Below the pieces are notes generated by a model. It made no database searches. It saw only the letters and a program-made list of their open reading frames with translations, and was not told the DNA's origin. Positions 54,892 through 64,000 of a stretch of 64,000 nucleotides of DNA are shown here, in pieces. Position numbers and translations under genes: made by a program. Where the stretch lies: positions 558,001 to 622,000 of the forward strand of contig NZ_JANKZF010000001.1 of assembly GCF_027568515.1 (NCBI RefSeq), written 5' to 3'. Positions within the stretch are counted from its first letter, which is position 1. Every line of letters begins with the position of its first letter. Source of the stretch: Arthrobacter sp. HY1533 (GTDB lineage: Bacteria; Actinomycetota; Actinomycetes; Actinomycetales; Micrococcaceae).

Positions 54892-56721
54892 CTAGAGGGA
54901 GGTGAGGACCATGATGAGACCCACCACGAGCGCCGCCCCACCAACAATTATGCTGCCCCATTGGATGAGCATGTTGCGCTGGGTGCGGCCCAGGCCCGCG
55001 GTGACGGCATCGAGCGGTTCGAGCCCGTGCGCATAGTCCGCCGGCATGGGAGGCATTTGCGAGCGGGTGATTTCGGGCTGGGCGGGCGCGGGCGGCACGG
55101 CGGGGTGACCGCCGGTTGCCATGGCCTCGGCAGCCTTAAGCGTGCTGCTCCTGCCACCCGTCAGGGCCCGGTTTCCCGGGCCTGGGCGGTGTGCGGCCCG
55201 TGCTGCCAGGGCTGCGTCGAAGCGTGCGGCGCTGACGCTGGGCACTGTTGGGCTCTTGGCCGGTGCCGGTGCGGCGGTGTTTGCGGCCGCTGCGTTTGCT
55301 GCCTTTTCCGGGGTGGCGGAGGGCTGCACCTTGGGTTCCGGACGCGGCGGAATTCGCTTGCCGGGCGCCTGCCGGGGAGTTGCCCGAGTGACAATTGGCA
55401 CATGCGTGGTGGTGGGCTGGCGCAGCACCGGGCGCCCTGCACCGGGCACGTCAATGAATTCCAGCGGCGTGACCATGGCCAGGTTGTTGGTGGCCGTGGG
55501 GTCGGCTGCGGGGCGCCGGTTCTTGGCACTTTCCTGGGCCAGGCGTTCACGGGCCTGGGCGCGCTCGGCCAGGATGGCGGCCCGCTCGGCCTCGGCGCGC
55601 TCGGCGGCCAGGACGCGCAGTTCCTCGGTGGTCGGCGCCACGGGCACGGGGGGCGGTCCCGCCGAGACGGGGTAGTAGCTTCCTCCGGGCACCAGGCCGG
55701 GCAGCGGCTCGTAGGCGCCGCCCGCGGGTGGCAGGGGCCAGGTGGAGCGGGCCTGGGCCTTCGCCGCGGCAGCCTTGATGGCGGCCAGTGCCTCATCCTG
55801 GGCCGCGTCGGCCTCGGCCGGGGAAATCGTCCCGGGCTGGGCGGCCGTGGCGGCAGGGGCCCCAGCGGGTGATTCGGCCGGCACGGGGTTTTCGGCCACT
55901 GCGGGGACTTGCGGCGCTGCAGTGCCGGCGCCCGTTGCCTGTGCACCGTGCTGAACGGAGGGAGAAGCTGTGCGCCCCGGACCCGGTGCTGCACCCTTCA
56001 GGGCCGCTCCGGCGGAGCGCCGGCCGCCGCGCGCGCGGGCGCCCGGGGCTGCAGTGCCGTGGCCGGCATCCTGCGTTGCAGCTCCGGTTTGCGGTTGTAC
56101 GGCGCCTGGCGCTGAAACGTTGTCCGGCTCCTGGCCGGAGGCGGCAGCGCTGCCGGGGACGGCCGGGTCCTGTGCGGCACCGGGCTGCTGCTGTGTCTGC
56201 GGGCGGGCAGCCTGGGCCGGTGCCGGCATGCCAGCTGGCGAAATGACGGGGTTGACGGCCGTGACGGGGGCCCGGTCGGCGTCGATCTGGGCCTGGCGCA
56301 GGGTGCGCCGTGAAGGCAGGGGGTTCTGGGCCGGTGCTTCGAACAGTTCCTTGTAGGCCCGCAGGGCGGCCCGGTCGCGCGCCCTGGTCTGCGACTCGCG
56401 TTCGCGCGGCGCGGCAGGCTCGGCGGCGGGCGCAGCTGCGCCCTGGGCGGAGGATGGTGCAACGGATGGCTGGGCCGGGGCCTTGGGTCCTGGCTGGCCC
56501 TGGTGCGCAGGGGCGGCCTTGGCCGGCTTGGCTCCGGGGGTCCCTGAAACCGGACCGGCCGGGGTCGCGCCGGGCTTTGGGGCCCCGGTTGGCGCGTTGC
56601 CAGCAGGCGCTTCGGGTGCAGGGCGAATCGGCGCCGGCGGATTCCCCGCGGCGCCGTCTGCTTGTGCCAACTGCTCCCGCAACTGCCTGCGGCTGCGAAT
56701 CGGCTCCGTTTCCTTGCTCAT
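54892..56721 (-). CDS. Pro/Ala-rich disordered protein with C-terminal membrane anchor
   Basis: 609 aa, dominated by Ala, Pro, Gly, Gln and Thr, with a single transmembrane helix at the extreme C terminus (IIVGGAALVVGLIMVLTSL), so most of it faces the cytosol if tail-anchored. A short motif SRRQLREQ near the start recurs as SRRTLRQAQ at about residue 137. A coiled region is suggested by the Ala/Glu/Arg-rich stretch RVLAAERAEAERAAILAERAQARERLAQ. No enzymatic domain. Located between nadD and rsfS. Function unknown. Confidence 0.75.
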   Translation of the reverse strand: MSKETEPIRSRRQLREQLAQADGAAGNPPAPIRPAPEAPAGNAPTGAPKPGATPAGPVSGTPGAKPAKAAPAHQGQPGPKAPAQPSVAPSSAQGAAAPAAEPAAPRERESQTRARDRAALRAYKELFEAPAQNPLPSRRTLRQAQIDADRAPVTAVNPVISPAGMPAPAQAARPQTQQQPGAAQDPAVPGSAAASGQEPDNVSAPGAVQPQTGAATQDAGHGTAAPGARARGGRRSAGAALKGAAPGPGRTASPSVQHGAQATGAGTAAPQVPAVAENPVPAESPAGAPAATAAQPGTISPAEADAAQDEALAAIKAAAAKAQARSTWPLPPAGGAYEPLPGLVPGGSYYPVSAGPPPVPVAPTTEELRVLAAERAEAERAAILAERAQARERLAQESAKNRRPAADPTATNNLAMVTPLEFIDVPGAGRPVLRQPTTTHVPIVTRATPRQAPGKRIPPRPEPKVQPSATPEKAANAAAANTAAPAPAKSPTVPSVSAARFDAALAARAAHRPGPGNRALTGGRSSTLKAAEAMATGGHPAVPPAPAQPEITRSQMPPMPADYAHGLEPLDAVTAGLGRTQRNMLIQWGSIIVGGAALVVGLIMVLTSL

Positions 56722-57476
56722 CAGTTACTCATTCGGTTCTCTTGGGACACCGGCAGGAAGCCTGCGCTGACGTCCATGCCGGGCTGGAGGTACAGCCCGT
56801 ACTTTGCAATGTATTGCACCACGCCGTCAGGAACCAGGTACCAGACGGGGTTGTGCTCGGCCACCCGCTTGCGGCAGTCCGTGGAGGAGATCGCCATGGC
56901 GGGCACTTCCAACAAACTTACATCCTTGCGGCCCCGTCCATCGAGAACGTGGCCGGGACGGGTGACACCAACAAAATGGGCCAGCTTCCAGAGTTCGTCG
57001 CTGTCCTTCCACGACATGATCTGTGCCATGGCGTCTGCACCTGTGATGAAGAACAGGTCTGCCTCGGGCCGCATGCGGCGCAGGTCGCGCAGGGTGTCGA
57101 TGGTGAAGGTGGGGCCGGGCCGGTCAATGTCGACCCGGCTGACAGTGAACCGCGGGTTGGCCGCCGTGGCGATGACTGTCATGAGGTAGCGGTGCTCGGC
57201 GGCACTGACCTTCTTCTTGGCCTTCTGCCACGGCTCACCCGTGGGCACAAAAATGACTTCATCAAGCTTGAATACACTCGCAACCTCGCTGGCTGCGACA
57301 AGGTGACCATGGTGGATCGGGTCAAACGTTCCACCCATGACTCCGACGCGGAGACGGGCCCGGGCGCCCTCCGTGGAAGGCGCCCGGGTTGCATCCTCAG
57401 TGATTGGAGGACGCCGAATCGTCGTCGTGAAGGTGCTTGTTGGTGTGCTGGCGGTGGGGATCGTCCTGCTCGGCAA
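56721..57476 (-). CDS. nadD: Nicotinate-nucleotide adenylyltransferase
   Basis: Up to 251 aa. The nucleotidyltransferase core is clear: [41 protein letters not shown], and the [10 protein letters not shown] motif (ISSTxxR). It makes nicotinate adenine dinucleotide in NAD synthesis. The start is uncertain. The ATG at 57476 overlaps the upstream small gene by 80 bp. The only other ATG (57338) would remove the first beta strand (LRVGV). A 10-bp hairpin lies within this N-terminal region. The first 40 residues are Thr/Pro-rich and unlike other NadD proteins. Confidence 0.9.
   Translation of the reverse strand: MPSRTIPTASTPTSTFTTTIRRPPITEDATRAPSTEGARARLRVGVMGGTFDPIHHGHLVAASEVASVFKLDEVIFVPTGEPWQKAKKKVSAAEHRYLMTVIATAANPRFTVSRVDIDRPGPTFTIDTLRDLRRMRPEADLFFITGADAMAQIMSWKDSDELWKLAHFVGVTRPGHVLDGRGRKDVSLLEVPAMAISSTDCRKRVAEHNPVWYLVPDGVVQYIAKYGLYLQPGMDVSAGFLPVSQENRMSN
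57359..57388. other. Perfect hairpin between the small membrane gene and nadD
   Basis: CCCGGGCGCC / GGCGCCCGGG, 10-bp arms with a 10-nt loop, just after the stop of the small gene and within the open frame of nadD. Could be a weak terminator/attenuator or a translation control element. Confidence 0.5.
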
Positions 57477-57642
57477 CAGCTGCGTGGCGGTTGCCCAGGT
57501 TCATGAAGGAGACCGTCACGAACATCAGCAGCAGCAGCGTTGCCAGCATGGCACCGCCAACTACGTACGGCGGCGCAATGATCGGCGCAAGGTCATGTTC
57601 TTCGGCGGCGGCCAGTACGACGCCGGCAAGCTGGGTCAGCAT
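57397..57642 (-). CDS. Small membrane protein (81 aa)
   Basis: One transmembrane helix ([20 protein letters not shown]), preceded by a short external-type segment, and a His/Asp/Asn-rich C-terminal tail ([16 protein letters not shown]) that could bind metals. The ATG at 57642 follows AAGGGGAG. Located between proA and nadD; function unknown. Confidence 0.75.
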   Translation of the reverse strand: MLTQLAGVVLAAAEEHDLAPIIAPPYVVGGAMLATLLLLMFVTVSFMNLGNRHAAVAEQDDPHRQHTNKHLHDDDSASSNH

Positions 57643-57789
57643 TGTTTCTCCCCTTGGGTGCGTGGCCGGGCGGGCGTTCAATGGTGCCGCGGCCAATTGT
57701 TGCTTGGATTCCCTCCAATGGTACGCGTTAACGGCGTGCACTGGCACACCGGCCGCGCCGTTGGAGGCAGAAAAGCCGCGGGTTTGCGG

Positions 57790-59070
57790 CTATCCGCGGA
57801 TCTGGCCCTCGCCCTGCACGATCCACTTGGTGGTGGTCAGCTCGGTCAGGCCCATGGGCCCGCGGGCGTGCAGCTTCTGCGTGGAGATGCCCACCTCGGC
57901 GCCGAGCCCCAGTTCGCCGCCGTCGGTGAAGCGGGTGCTGGCGTTGACAATCACGGCGGCCGAGTCCACCTCGGCGACGAACTTCTCGGCATTCGCGAGG
58001 TCGTTGGTGAGGATGGCCTCGGTGTGCCCGGTGGTCCACTGGCGGATGTGCTTGATGGCCTCCTCCATGGAGTCGACCATCTTCACGGCCAGGTCCAGGT
58101 CCATGTACTCGGTGGCCCAGTCCTCGTCGGTGGCGGGGGTGGAGGGCACGCCGGCGGGCAGCACGGCTGCAACGCGTGCGTCCACATGCAGGCGCACGCC
58201 GGCCTTGTGCAGTGCCAACAGGACTGCGGGAATCACGGTTGCGTCCTTGTGGACCAGCAGGGTCTCCACGGTGTTGCAGACGCTGGGGCGCTGGGTCTTG
58301 GCGTTCAACAAGATGTCGACGCTCATTTCCTCCTTGGCGCTGCTGTCGATGAAGATGTGCACATTGCCTTCACCCGTCTCAATGACGGGGACGGCGGAGT
58401 TGTTGACCACTGTCTGGATGAGTTCGCGCCCTCCCCGGGGGATCAGCACGTCAACGGCGCCGCGGGCCTTCATGATCAGGTTGGCGCCTTCGCGGCCGAA
58501 CTGGTCAACGGACTGGACGGCGTCGGCGGGCAGGCCAACGGCCTCGAGGGCGTCGCGCAGGATGCCCAGCAGGGCCTTGTTGGTGTGGGCGGCCGCCGTG
58601 CCGCCGCGCAGGATCACGGCGTTGCCGCTCTTCAGGGCAAGGCCGGCAATGTCAACAGTGACGTTGGGGCGGGCCTCGTAGATGGCGGCGACCACGCCCA
58701 TGGGGACGTTGACCTGGCGCATGCGCAGCCCGTTGGGCAGTGTCTGCCCGCGGACCACATTGCCCACGGGGTCCGGCAGGGTGGCAAGGTTTTCCAGTGC
58801 GTCGGCGAGCCCCTGGACGCGCTGCTTTGTCAGCGTGAGCCGGTCAAGCATGGGCGTGGAGGTACCGTTTTCACGGCCGGCGGCCACGTCCTTGGCGTTT
58901 GCGGCCAGGACGGCGTCCTGGTTCTCCAGCAGGGCCTTGGCAATGGCGCGCAGGCCCTTGTCCTTCCAGGCCCGGTTGGCTCCTGCCATGCGGCGTGCGG
59001 CACGCCGGGCCCGGTCGGTGATGCCCCGGACTTCGGCTGCCACATTTTGTTCAACAATCTGCTCGGTCAT
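57790..59070 (-). CDS. proA: Glutamate-5-semialdehyde dehydrogenase (gamma-glutamyl phosphate reductase)
   Basis: 426 aa, ALDH superfamily. Catalytic cysteine in TQRPSVCNTVETLLVH; cofactor-binding region GVVAAIYEARPNVTVDIAGLALKSGNAVILRGG; C-terminal GPMGLTELTTTKWIV. Reduces gamma-glutamyl phosphate in proline synthesis. Follows proB 27 bp downstream. Confidence 0.97.
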   Translation of the reverse strand: MTEQIVEQNVAAEVRGITDRARRAARRMAGANRAWKDKGLRAIAKALLENQDAVLAANAKDVAAGRENGTSTPMLDRLTLTKQRVQGLADALENLATLPDPVGNVVRGQTLPNGLRMRQVNVPMGVVAAIYEARPNVTVDIAGLALKSGNAVILRGGTAAAHTNKALLGILRDALEAVGLPADAVQSVDQFGREGANLIMKARGAVDVLIPRGGRELIQTVVNNSAVPVIETGEGNVHIFIDSSAKEEMSVDILLNAKTQRPSVCNTVETLLVHKDATVIPAVLLALHKAGVRLHVDARVAAVLPAGVPSTPATDEDWATEYMDLDLAVKMVDSMEEAIKHIRQWTTGHTEAILTNDLANAEKFVAEVDSAAVIVNASTRFTDGGELGLGAEVGISTQKLHARGPMGLTELTTTKWIVQGEGQIRG

Positions 59071-59097
59071 GCCCCAAGTCTATGGCACCGCGTCAAC

Positions 59098-60276
59098 TCA
59101 GGCGCTGGCCTGGACGTTGAGCAGCACCAGGTCGTCCACATGGACCACCTCGCGCTCAAACTCCCGGCCCAGGTCCTTGGCCAGTTCCTTGGTGGAGCGG
59201 CCCAGCATCTGCGGCAGGTCTGAGTGCCGGTAGTTGACCAGCCCATGGGCGAACACATTGCCCCGGGCATCGCTGATTTCCACGGCATCGCCGGCGTCGA
59301 AGTCGCCGGTGACCTGCGTGATGCCGGCCGGCAGGAGCGATTTGTGCCGCTCCCCCACGGCCCGCACGGCGCCGTCGTCCAGGACCAGGCGGCCGCGGAT
59401 GTCGGCAAGGTGGGCCAGCCACAGCATGCGCACGGGACGCTTGTTGCCGTTGATCCCGAACCAGGTGCCAACATCCTCGCCGGCCAGTGCGGCACCGGCC
59501 TGTTCGGTGGAGGTGACCAGGGCCGGGATGCCGGTCTCGGCGGCGATCATGGCGGCCTGGACCTTGGTGGCCATGCCGCCGGTGCCAATGCCGGCCTTGC
59601 CTGCGCTGCCGATGACAATGCCTTCAAGGTCCTCGGGGGAATCGACCTGGCTGATCCGGCTTGCGCCCTCCGACGGCGGGCCGTCGTACAGGGAGTCGAC
59701 GTCGGAGAGCAGCACCAATGCGTCGGCCTTGATCAGGTGGGCCACCAGGGCGGCCAGCCTGTCGTTGTCGCCAAAGCGGATCTCATGGGTGGCAACGGTG
59801 TCGTTCTCATTGACGATGGGGACAACACCCAGGTTCAGCAGCCGTTCCAGGGCCCGGTGGGCGTTGACGTACTGGTGCCTGCGCGTCAGGTCCTCGGCGG
59901 TCAGCAGCACCTGGGAGGCTGTCACCCCGTGCGAGGTGAAAGCCTTGTTGTAGTGCGCCATCAACAGGCCCTGCCCCACACTGGCGGCAGCCTGCTGGGT
60001 GGCCAGGTCCTTGGGCCTGCGCGACAGGCCCAGCGGCAGCAGCCCGGCGGAAATGGCGCCGGAGGAGACCAGGATGATCTCCGTCCCGGACAGCCTGCGC
60101 TGCGCCAGGACGTCAACGAGCTTCTCCAGCGCCGCTTCGGAGATGCCGCCGGCGACCGAGGTCAGGGACGAGGAGCCGACCTTGACCACGATCCGTGCCG
60201 CGGTGGCAATGTCCTGCCGCGAATGCAGCGCAGCGGGGTGTGCCTGTGTTTCCGTTCCGGTTGCCACTTTGTCCAT
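59098..60276 (-). CDS. proB: Glutamate 5-kinase
   Basis: 392 aa: amino-acid kinase domain (RIVVKVGSSSLTS, ILVSSGAISAGLLPLGL, PIVNENDTVATHEIRFGDND, GTGGMATKVQAAMIAAETGIPALV) plus a C-terminal PUA domain (about residues 300-380). Phosphorylates glutamate for proline synthesis. Its ATG overlaps the obgE stop (TGATG), so proB is coupled to obgE. Confidence 0.97.
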   Translation of the reverse strand: MDKVATGTETQAHPAALHSRQDIATAARIVVKVGSSSLTSVAGGISEAALEKLVDVLAQRRLSGTEIILVSSGAISAGLLPLGLSRRPKDLATQQAAASVGQGLLMAHYNKAFTSHGVTASQVLLTAEDLTRRHQYVNAHRALERLLNLGVVPIVNENDTVATHEIRFGDNDRLAALVAHLIKADALVLLSDVDSLYDGPPSEGASRISQVDSPEDLEGIVIGSAGKAGIGTGGMATKVQAAMIAAETGIPALVTSTEQAGAALAGEDVGTWFGINGNKRPVRMLWLAHLADIRGRLVLDDGAVRAVGERHKSLLPAGITQVTGDFDAGDAVEISDARGNVFAHGLVNYRHSDLPQMLGRSTKELAKDLGREFEREVVHVDDLVLLNVQASA

Positions 60277-61889
60277 CAGTCCTGGGCCGCACCCGCGTCG
60301 GCTGAACCGCCTTCAGCTGCCAGCTCGGCCTCGATGACCTTGGCCTTGACTTCGTGGCGGTTGTTCAGCTCGGTCCAGATGCCTGCCTTGCGCTCGGATT
60401 CCAGCTCGGCACGTGCGGCAGCCTTGGCGTCGCGGCGTTCCTGCTGTTCCTGGCGCTTCTGCGAACGCGTGGGCCGGTCGCCCAAGTCCAGCAGGCGCAG
60501 GTCGGTGCCGCGCGGTGCGGCGAGGTGCTCGGCGCCACCCATCATGGTGGGCTCCCAGTCGAAGATCATGCCGTGCTCGCCGCCGATGACCACGGTGTCC
60601 CCGGGGGTGGCACCGATCCTGAAGAGTTCCTTCTCGACGCCGGCCTTCGCCAGGCGGTCTGCCAGGTAGCCGATCGCTTCCTCGTTCTGGAAATCGGTCT
60701 GCTCAACCCAGCGCTCGGGCTTTTCGCCGCGAACGCGGAACAGCGGAGACAGGTTGCGCTCTTCGCGGCGAATGGTGAAGGAGGATTCGTTGACGGCACG
60801 GGGGCGCAGAACCACAGGGGTGACCTTGACGGGGGTGTCGGCGACGGCCTTGCGTGCTGCCGTGACAATTTCTGCCATCGCGAAGCCAAGCTGCTTCAGG
60901 CCCTCATGGCTTGCCGCGGAGACCTCGAAGACACGGTAGCCGCGGGCTTCAAGGTCAGCCTTGACGAACCCGGCCATGTCGCGGCCGTCGGGTGAGTCCA
61001 CCTTGTTCAGGGCCACAAGGCGGGGACGGGCGTTCAGGGGAACCACGTCGCCGTCGGTTCCCGCGAAGCTCATGTCGACGTCGTACTGGTCAAGTTCGCG
61101 CTCAATGACGGCCAGGTCGGTGATGGGGTCGCGGTCGGCCTCGAGTGCTGCGCAGTCAAGGACATGCACAATCGCGGCGCAACGCTCCACGTGGCGCAGG
61201 AAGTTGTGGCCCAGGCCCTTGCCTTCGCTGGCACCCTCGATCAGGCCCGGAACGTCGGCCATGGTGAAGCGGACGTCACCGGCCTGGACAACGCCCAGGT
61301 TGGGGATCAGGGTGGTGAAGGGGTAGTCGGCAATCTTGGGCCGGGCAGCAGACATGGCTGCGATGAGGCTGGACTTGCCCGCGGACGGGTAGCCCACCAG
61401 CGCGATGTCGGCAATGGACTTCAGCTCAAGGACAATGTCCTGTTCTTCGCCGGCGATACCCAAGAGTGCAAAGCCCGGGGCCTTGCGCTTAAGTGAGGAA
61501 AGGGCATGGTTGCCGAGCCCGCCCAGGCCGCCTGCGGCAGCGATGTACTCCGTGCCGATGCCCACGAGGTCGGCCAGGACGTTGCCGTCCTTGTCCTTGA
61601 TGACGGTGCCATCGGGGACGTCAAGGATCAGCGAATTGCCGTCCTTGCCGTCGCGCCAGTCGCCCATGCCGGGCTGGCCGTTGCCGCCGCGGCGGTGGGG
61701 TGCATGGTGGAAGTCAAGCAAGGTGGTGGTCTGGTCGCTGACGCGGAAGGTGACACTTCCGCCGTCGCCGCCCTTGCCGCCGTCGGGCCCGCCCAGCGGC
61801 TTGAATTTTTCACTGTGAACGGAGACGCAGCCATGGCCACCAGTCCCGCCGGATACATGCAATACAACCCGGTCAACAAAGCTGGCCAA
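60276..61889 (-). CDS. obgE: GTPase Obg (CgtA)
   Basis: 537 aa. Glycine-rich Obg fold ([30 protein letters not shown]...), G domain with [19 protein letters not shown], and NKVD; then the OCT domain and a charged tail rich in Gln/Arg/Ala. Acts in ribosome assembly and stress responses. The TTG start at 61889 follows AAGGAG by 6 nt. The tail (about the last 70 residues) is longer than in most bacteria but usual in actinobacteria. Confidence 0.97.
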   Translation of the reverse strand: MASFVDRVVLHVSGGTGGHGCVSVHSEKFKPLGGPDGGKGGDGGSVTFRVSDQTTTLLDFHHAPHRRGGNGQPGMGDWRDGKDGNSLILDVPDGTVIKDKDGNVLADLVGIGTEYIAAAGGLGGLGNHALSSLKRKAPGFALLGIAGEEQDIVLELKSIADIALVGYPSAGKSSLIAAMSAARPKIADYPFTTLIPNLGVVQAGDVRFTMADVPGLIEGASEGKGLGHNFLRHVERCAAIVHVLDCAALEADRDPITDLAVIERELDQYDVDMSFAGTDGDVVPLNARPRLVALNKVDSPDGRDMAGFVKADLEARGYRVFEVSAASHEGLKQLGFAMAEIVTAARKAVADTPVKVTPVVLRPRAVNESSFTIRREERNLSPLFRVRGEKPERWVEQTDFQNEEAIGYLADRLAKAGVEKELFRIGATPGDTVVIGGEHGMIFDWEPTMMGGAEHLAAPRGTDLRLLDLGDRPTRSQKRQEQQERRDAKAAARAELESERKAGIWTELNNRHEVKAKVIEAELAAEGGSADAGAAQD

Positions 61890-61988
61890 TGAACTCTCCT
61901 TGAGTAGAACTTACTGATGTGGACCAATTCTAGTCCGCAGCCGGAGGCACGGTCCGGGACCGTTCCTTGCCGGCAATCTTGTTAAAAG

Positions 61989-62022
61989 ACAGTGGAGCGG
62001 GCCATGCGGCCCGCCCCACTGT
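61989..62022 (-). terminator. Terminator after rpmA
   Basis: Stem ACAGTGG-(A)-GCGGGCC / GGCCCGC-(C)-CCACTGT with loop ATGC: 14 bp and one mismatch. On the minus strand it is followed by CTTTTAAC. Ends the rplU-rpmA transcript. Confidence 0.75.
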
Positions 62023-62034
62023 AAAGCTTCGGTA

Positions 62035-62292
62035 TTAGACCGCAGCTGCAACGATGTTGACTACGCGACGTCCACGACGCGTGCCGAACTCGACTGCACC
62101 TGCGTCCAGTGCGAACAGCGTGTCATCCTTGCCGCGGCCAACGCCTGCGCCGGGGTGGAAGTGGGTGCCGCGCTGGCGGACGATGATCTCGCCAGCCTTG
62201 ACAACCTGACCGCCGAAGCGCTTCACACCCAGGTACTGAGCGTTGGAATCACGACCGTTGCGAGTGGAACTCGCGCCCTTTTTATGTGCCAT
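62035..62292 (-). CDS. rpmA: 50S ribosomal protein L27
   Basis: 85 aa, full length: [20 protein letters not shown] start and the [22 protein letters not shown] signature. The N terminus reaches the peptidyl-transferase centre. No N-terminal extension needing proteolysis (as in Firmicutes) is present. Confidence 0.98.
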   Translation of the reverse strand: MAHKKGASSTRNGRDSNAQYLGVKRFGGQVVKAGEIIVRQRGTHFHPGAGVGRGKDDTLFALDAGAVEFGTRRGRRVVNIVAAAV

Positions 62293-62351
62293 TTGAAAAT
62301 GCCTACCTTTTTACTAAAAGATTCTAAGTGGATCGAACTTGTGGTCGCTTA

Positions 62352-62660
62352 TTAAGCGATTGAAGTGATCTTGACCTTGGACAGTTCCTGACGGTGGCCC
62401 TGACGCTTCTTGTAACCGGTCTTGTTCTTGAACTTCTGGATGACGATCTTCGGCCCGCGAAGATCCTCCAACTTCTCAGCCGTAACCTTCACATTAGCCA
62501 GGTCCTTTGCGGCGGTGGTGATTGTCTCACCATCGACCAGGAGCAGAGCGGGCAGCTCAAGCGTGCTGCCGACTCCACCGGGGACGCGGTTCATGGTCAC
62601 GTAGTCTCCGACGGAAACCTTTTCTTGACGGCCGCCTGCGCGGACAATCGCGTACACCAC
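62352..62660 (-). CDS. rplU: 50S ribosomal protein L21
   Basis: 102 aa from the GTG at 62660, which yields the conserved [15 protein letters not shown] start; an upstream GTG at 62672 would add four residues. Other signatures: [21 protein letters not shown] and the C-terminal [30 protein letters not shown]. First gene of the rplU-rpmA operon, which usually follows rne in actinobacteria; no rne is seen here. Confidence 0.97.
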   Translation of the reverse strand: MVYAIVRAGGRQEKVSVGDYVTMNRVPGGVGSTLELPALLLVDGETITTAAKDLANVKVTAEKLEDLRGPKIVIQKFKNKTGYKKRQGHRQELSKVKITSIA

Positions 62661-63057
62661 TGGGGAACTCACTTCTCTCGACGTTTATTACAAAGTTTTT
62701 ATGCCGGCTGCGGATCATGTTTGACCGCCGCCAACCGCATGCGACCGCAGTTCAAGATTGAACAGGCGCGGTGTGCATACTATGTGCCTCAACGCCGTGG
62801 ACCTCAATGGAGTTCTGCCATGGAGTGGTTGCCCTAGGTGTTGGCGTAAGCACCGAAGATCAAGAATACGCTAATTCTGGCTCCGGGAGCAAATGAGACT
62901 GGTTTCGCGTTCCTGTGGCACCCCCTGCAGGACTTGCTGCAATTTCGGGAATGTATCAGGCCCACCAAACCGTACCTAGCAACTTTAGCGCGCCCGCAGG
63001 GTGTTTTTGCCATTTAAGCCCGTGGCGCGCAAGTTATCTGGCCGCAGGCGGGTGGTC
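62661..63057. other. Gene-free interval upstream of rplU
   Basis: About 400 bp between the ThiD-TenA gene and rplU without a convincing gene, RNA or repeat. It should hold the rplU promoter (a TTGCTA/TGATAC pair with 18-bp spacing is seen on the minus strand at about 62950-62985) and a 5' leader of the ribosomal-protein mRNA. I see nothing else in it. Confidence 0.4.
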
Positions 63058-64000
63058 TTAATCACCAGAGGCTGCGGTTGCCGGTGTTGCGTGGGTGTGC
63101 GGGGCCGCAAAGAAATCAACCTCGTACTGCGCCGAGTGGGCGAAAGCCTGGGCCATGCGGCGCCTTTCCGCGGCGGATCCACGCCGGGCGGCGGCGTCCA
63201 TGATGCCCACGGCTGTGGCTGTTGCCTCGGCAAATCCCTCATCCGCATAGGTTTGAAGCCATGACCCGTAGGGGTGTTCCCCGTCAAAGCCCAGGTAGTC
63301 GGCGTGCAGCACGCGCCCCACCTCGGCGTAGAGCCAGTAGCAGGGCAGCACGGCGGCCACCACTTCCCCGTAGCTGCCGGAGAAGGCCACGCCCTGCAGG
63401 TGGTCAACGTAGTGCTTGGTGACCGGGCCCTGCGGCGACTCCAGCGGGAAGCGGCTGAGCCAGTCGCGGTGCAGCGACAGCTCCACCTCAAGGCAGTTCT
63501 GTGCCCCGCCGGCCCAGAATTTCTGCTCGGCCTCGGTGGGGGCCAGGGCGCTGGCACGTGCCAGGACCCTTGAGTACGTTCCGAGGTACAGGGCGTCCTG
63601 CGCAAGGTAGTAGGCGAAGTGGTTGCTTGCCAGGGTGCCGGCGGCGAGTTCCTTGATGAAGTCGAGCGCAAAAATGGCCTCCCGCTGGGGCGCGCAACCG
63701 TCCCACACGCTGCGGCTGAAGTCGTCATGCCCCGGGGCGGCCGAGTCCCACAGTGCGTTGAGGTGGTTGACGGGGCCGGCACCTGCGCCCACCTCCAGGA
63801 CCCCCGAAGTCTCCAGTGCCCCGCGCAGCCACTCCTTGGCCTGCCCGACGCTCCTGCCCCAGTCGCCGCCGCGTGCCTGCAGCACGGCCACCGCGGAGGA
63901 GAGGGCGCAGCCTGTGCCATGCGTGTTGGCGGTGTGGACGCGCGGGCCGGTGAATTCCTGCACAGTGCCGTCCGGTTCCACCAGCGCATCGGGGCACTCC
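63058..64000 (-). CDS. ThiD-TenA fusion (HMP kinase / thiaminase II), 5' end missing
   Basis: Partial: the gene enters from beyond base 64000. The first visible 50 residues are the C-terminal end of ThiD (VHTANTHGTGCALSSAVAV, the phosphate-binding GTGC). After a short linker comes a complete TenA/thiaminase II domain: FALDFIKELAAGTLASNHFAYYLAQDALYL, the catalytic cysteine in AAVLPCYWLYAEVG, and the C-terminal QYEVDFFAA. Together they would phosphorylate hydroxymethylpyrimidine (phosphate) and salvage aminopyrimidines for thiamine. The tail (HATPATAASGD) is unstructured. Codon use and frame continue to the window edge. Confidence 0.93.
   Translation of the reverse strand, partial: ECPDALVEPDGTVQEFTGPRVHTANTHGTGCALSSAVAVLQARGGDWGRSVGQAKEWLRGALETSGVLEVGAGAGPVNHLNALWDSAAPGHDDFSRSVWDGCAPQREAIFALDFIKELAAGTLASNHFAYYLAQDALYLGTYSRVLARASALAPTEAEQKFWAGGAQNCLEVELSLHRDWLSRFPLESPQGPVTKHYVDHLQGVAFSGSYGEVVAAVLPCYWLYAEVGRVLHADYLGFDGEHPYGSWLQTYADEGFAEATATAVGIMDAAARRGSAAERRRMAQAFAHSAQYEVDFFAAPHTHATPATAASGD

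Noticed and set aside
57337-59223. 628-aa open frame on the plus strand
   Set aside because: Antisense to proA and the small membrane gene; His/Gly/Val-rich with no recognisable domain.

Overview
The window is about 64 kb of GC-rich, densely coded chromosome. It carries mycothiol-linked genes (mycoredoxin, S-(hydroxymethyl)mycothiol dehydrogenase), a phosphatidylinositol-phosphate synthase, a DUF6504-dnaE2 pair, a class Ib nrdHIEF cluster, DtxR-type iron-box candidates and many GTG/TTG starts. This points to an actinobacterium, most likely Micrococcaceae (Arthrobacter or a close relative); the genus is inferred from gene order and content only. No prophage, IS element or CRISPR array was found. 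Most of the window is core chromosome with a few accessory insertions.

Layout. 1-8.2 kb: a truncated LuxR/MalT-type regulator, an FGE-fold protein lacking both catalytic cysteines, an overlapping SulP-GAP-SulP membrane operon, and small membrane proteins ending in an AI-2E-family permease. 8.2-8.5 kb: a repeat-rich intergenic block with a large hairpin. 8.5-16.6 kb (minus): DUF6504-dnaE2-thrS-HIT-pgsA, chained by overlaps, then pdxS. 16.9-23 kb: acetyltransferase, VOC protein, SRAP protein, a mycoredoxin/mycothiol formaldehyde-detoxification set, lipoate ligase, thioesterase, and a DedA-like protein behind paired iron-box candidates. 23.3-24.9 kb: acyl-CoA synthetase. 24.9-26.6 kb: a retron, with a predicted msr-msd RNA and a 459-aa reverse transcriptase. 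26.5-32 kb: Nudix, YiaA/B-like protein, nrdF, nrdE, nrdI, nrdH with candidate NrdR boxes. 32.3-37.2 kb: MFS-TetR-acetyltransferase operon behind a perfect 24-bp palindrome, then LysR and aldehyde dehydrogenase. 37.3-43.7 kb: an orphan 881-aa repeat protein, then metE and metF behind a structured leader of about 220 nt. 43.8-48.9 kb: MoxR/DUF58/VWA (Bat-type) operon. 49-53.2 kb: ROK regulator, rRNA methyltransferase, YchJ-like protein, FadR regulator. 53.3-57.6 kb: two identical tRNA-Ala genes, histidine phosphatase, rsfS, a disordered membrane-anchored protein, nadD. 57.8-62.7 kb: proA, proB, obgE, rpmA, rplU. 63.1-64 kb: the 3' part of a ThiD-TenA fusion.

The strongest candidate for an undescribed system is the retron at about 24.98-26.56 kb. 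The RT has YADD and VTG motifs, a helical N-terminal extension, and a retron NAxxH box altered to GAARH. Just upstream, two 19-nt segments can pair along their full length (17 Watson-Crick pairs, two G-U) around two msr-like hairpins and a GC-rich msd-like stem. No separate effector gene flanks it. Other items worth checking are the cysteine-less FGE homologue, the metF leader RNA, the paired iron boxes at dedA, the TetR palindrome, and the operon that places an SOS mutagenesis polymerase directly upstream of thrS.
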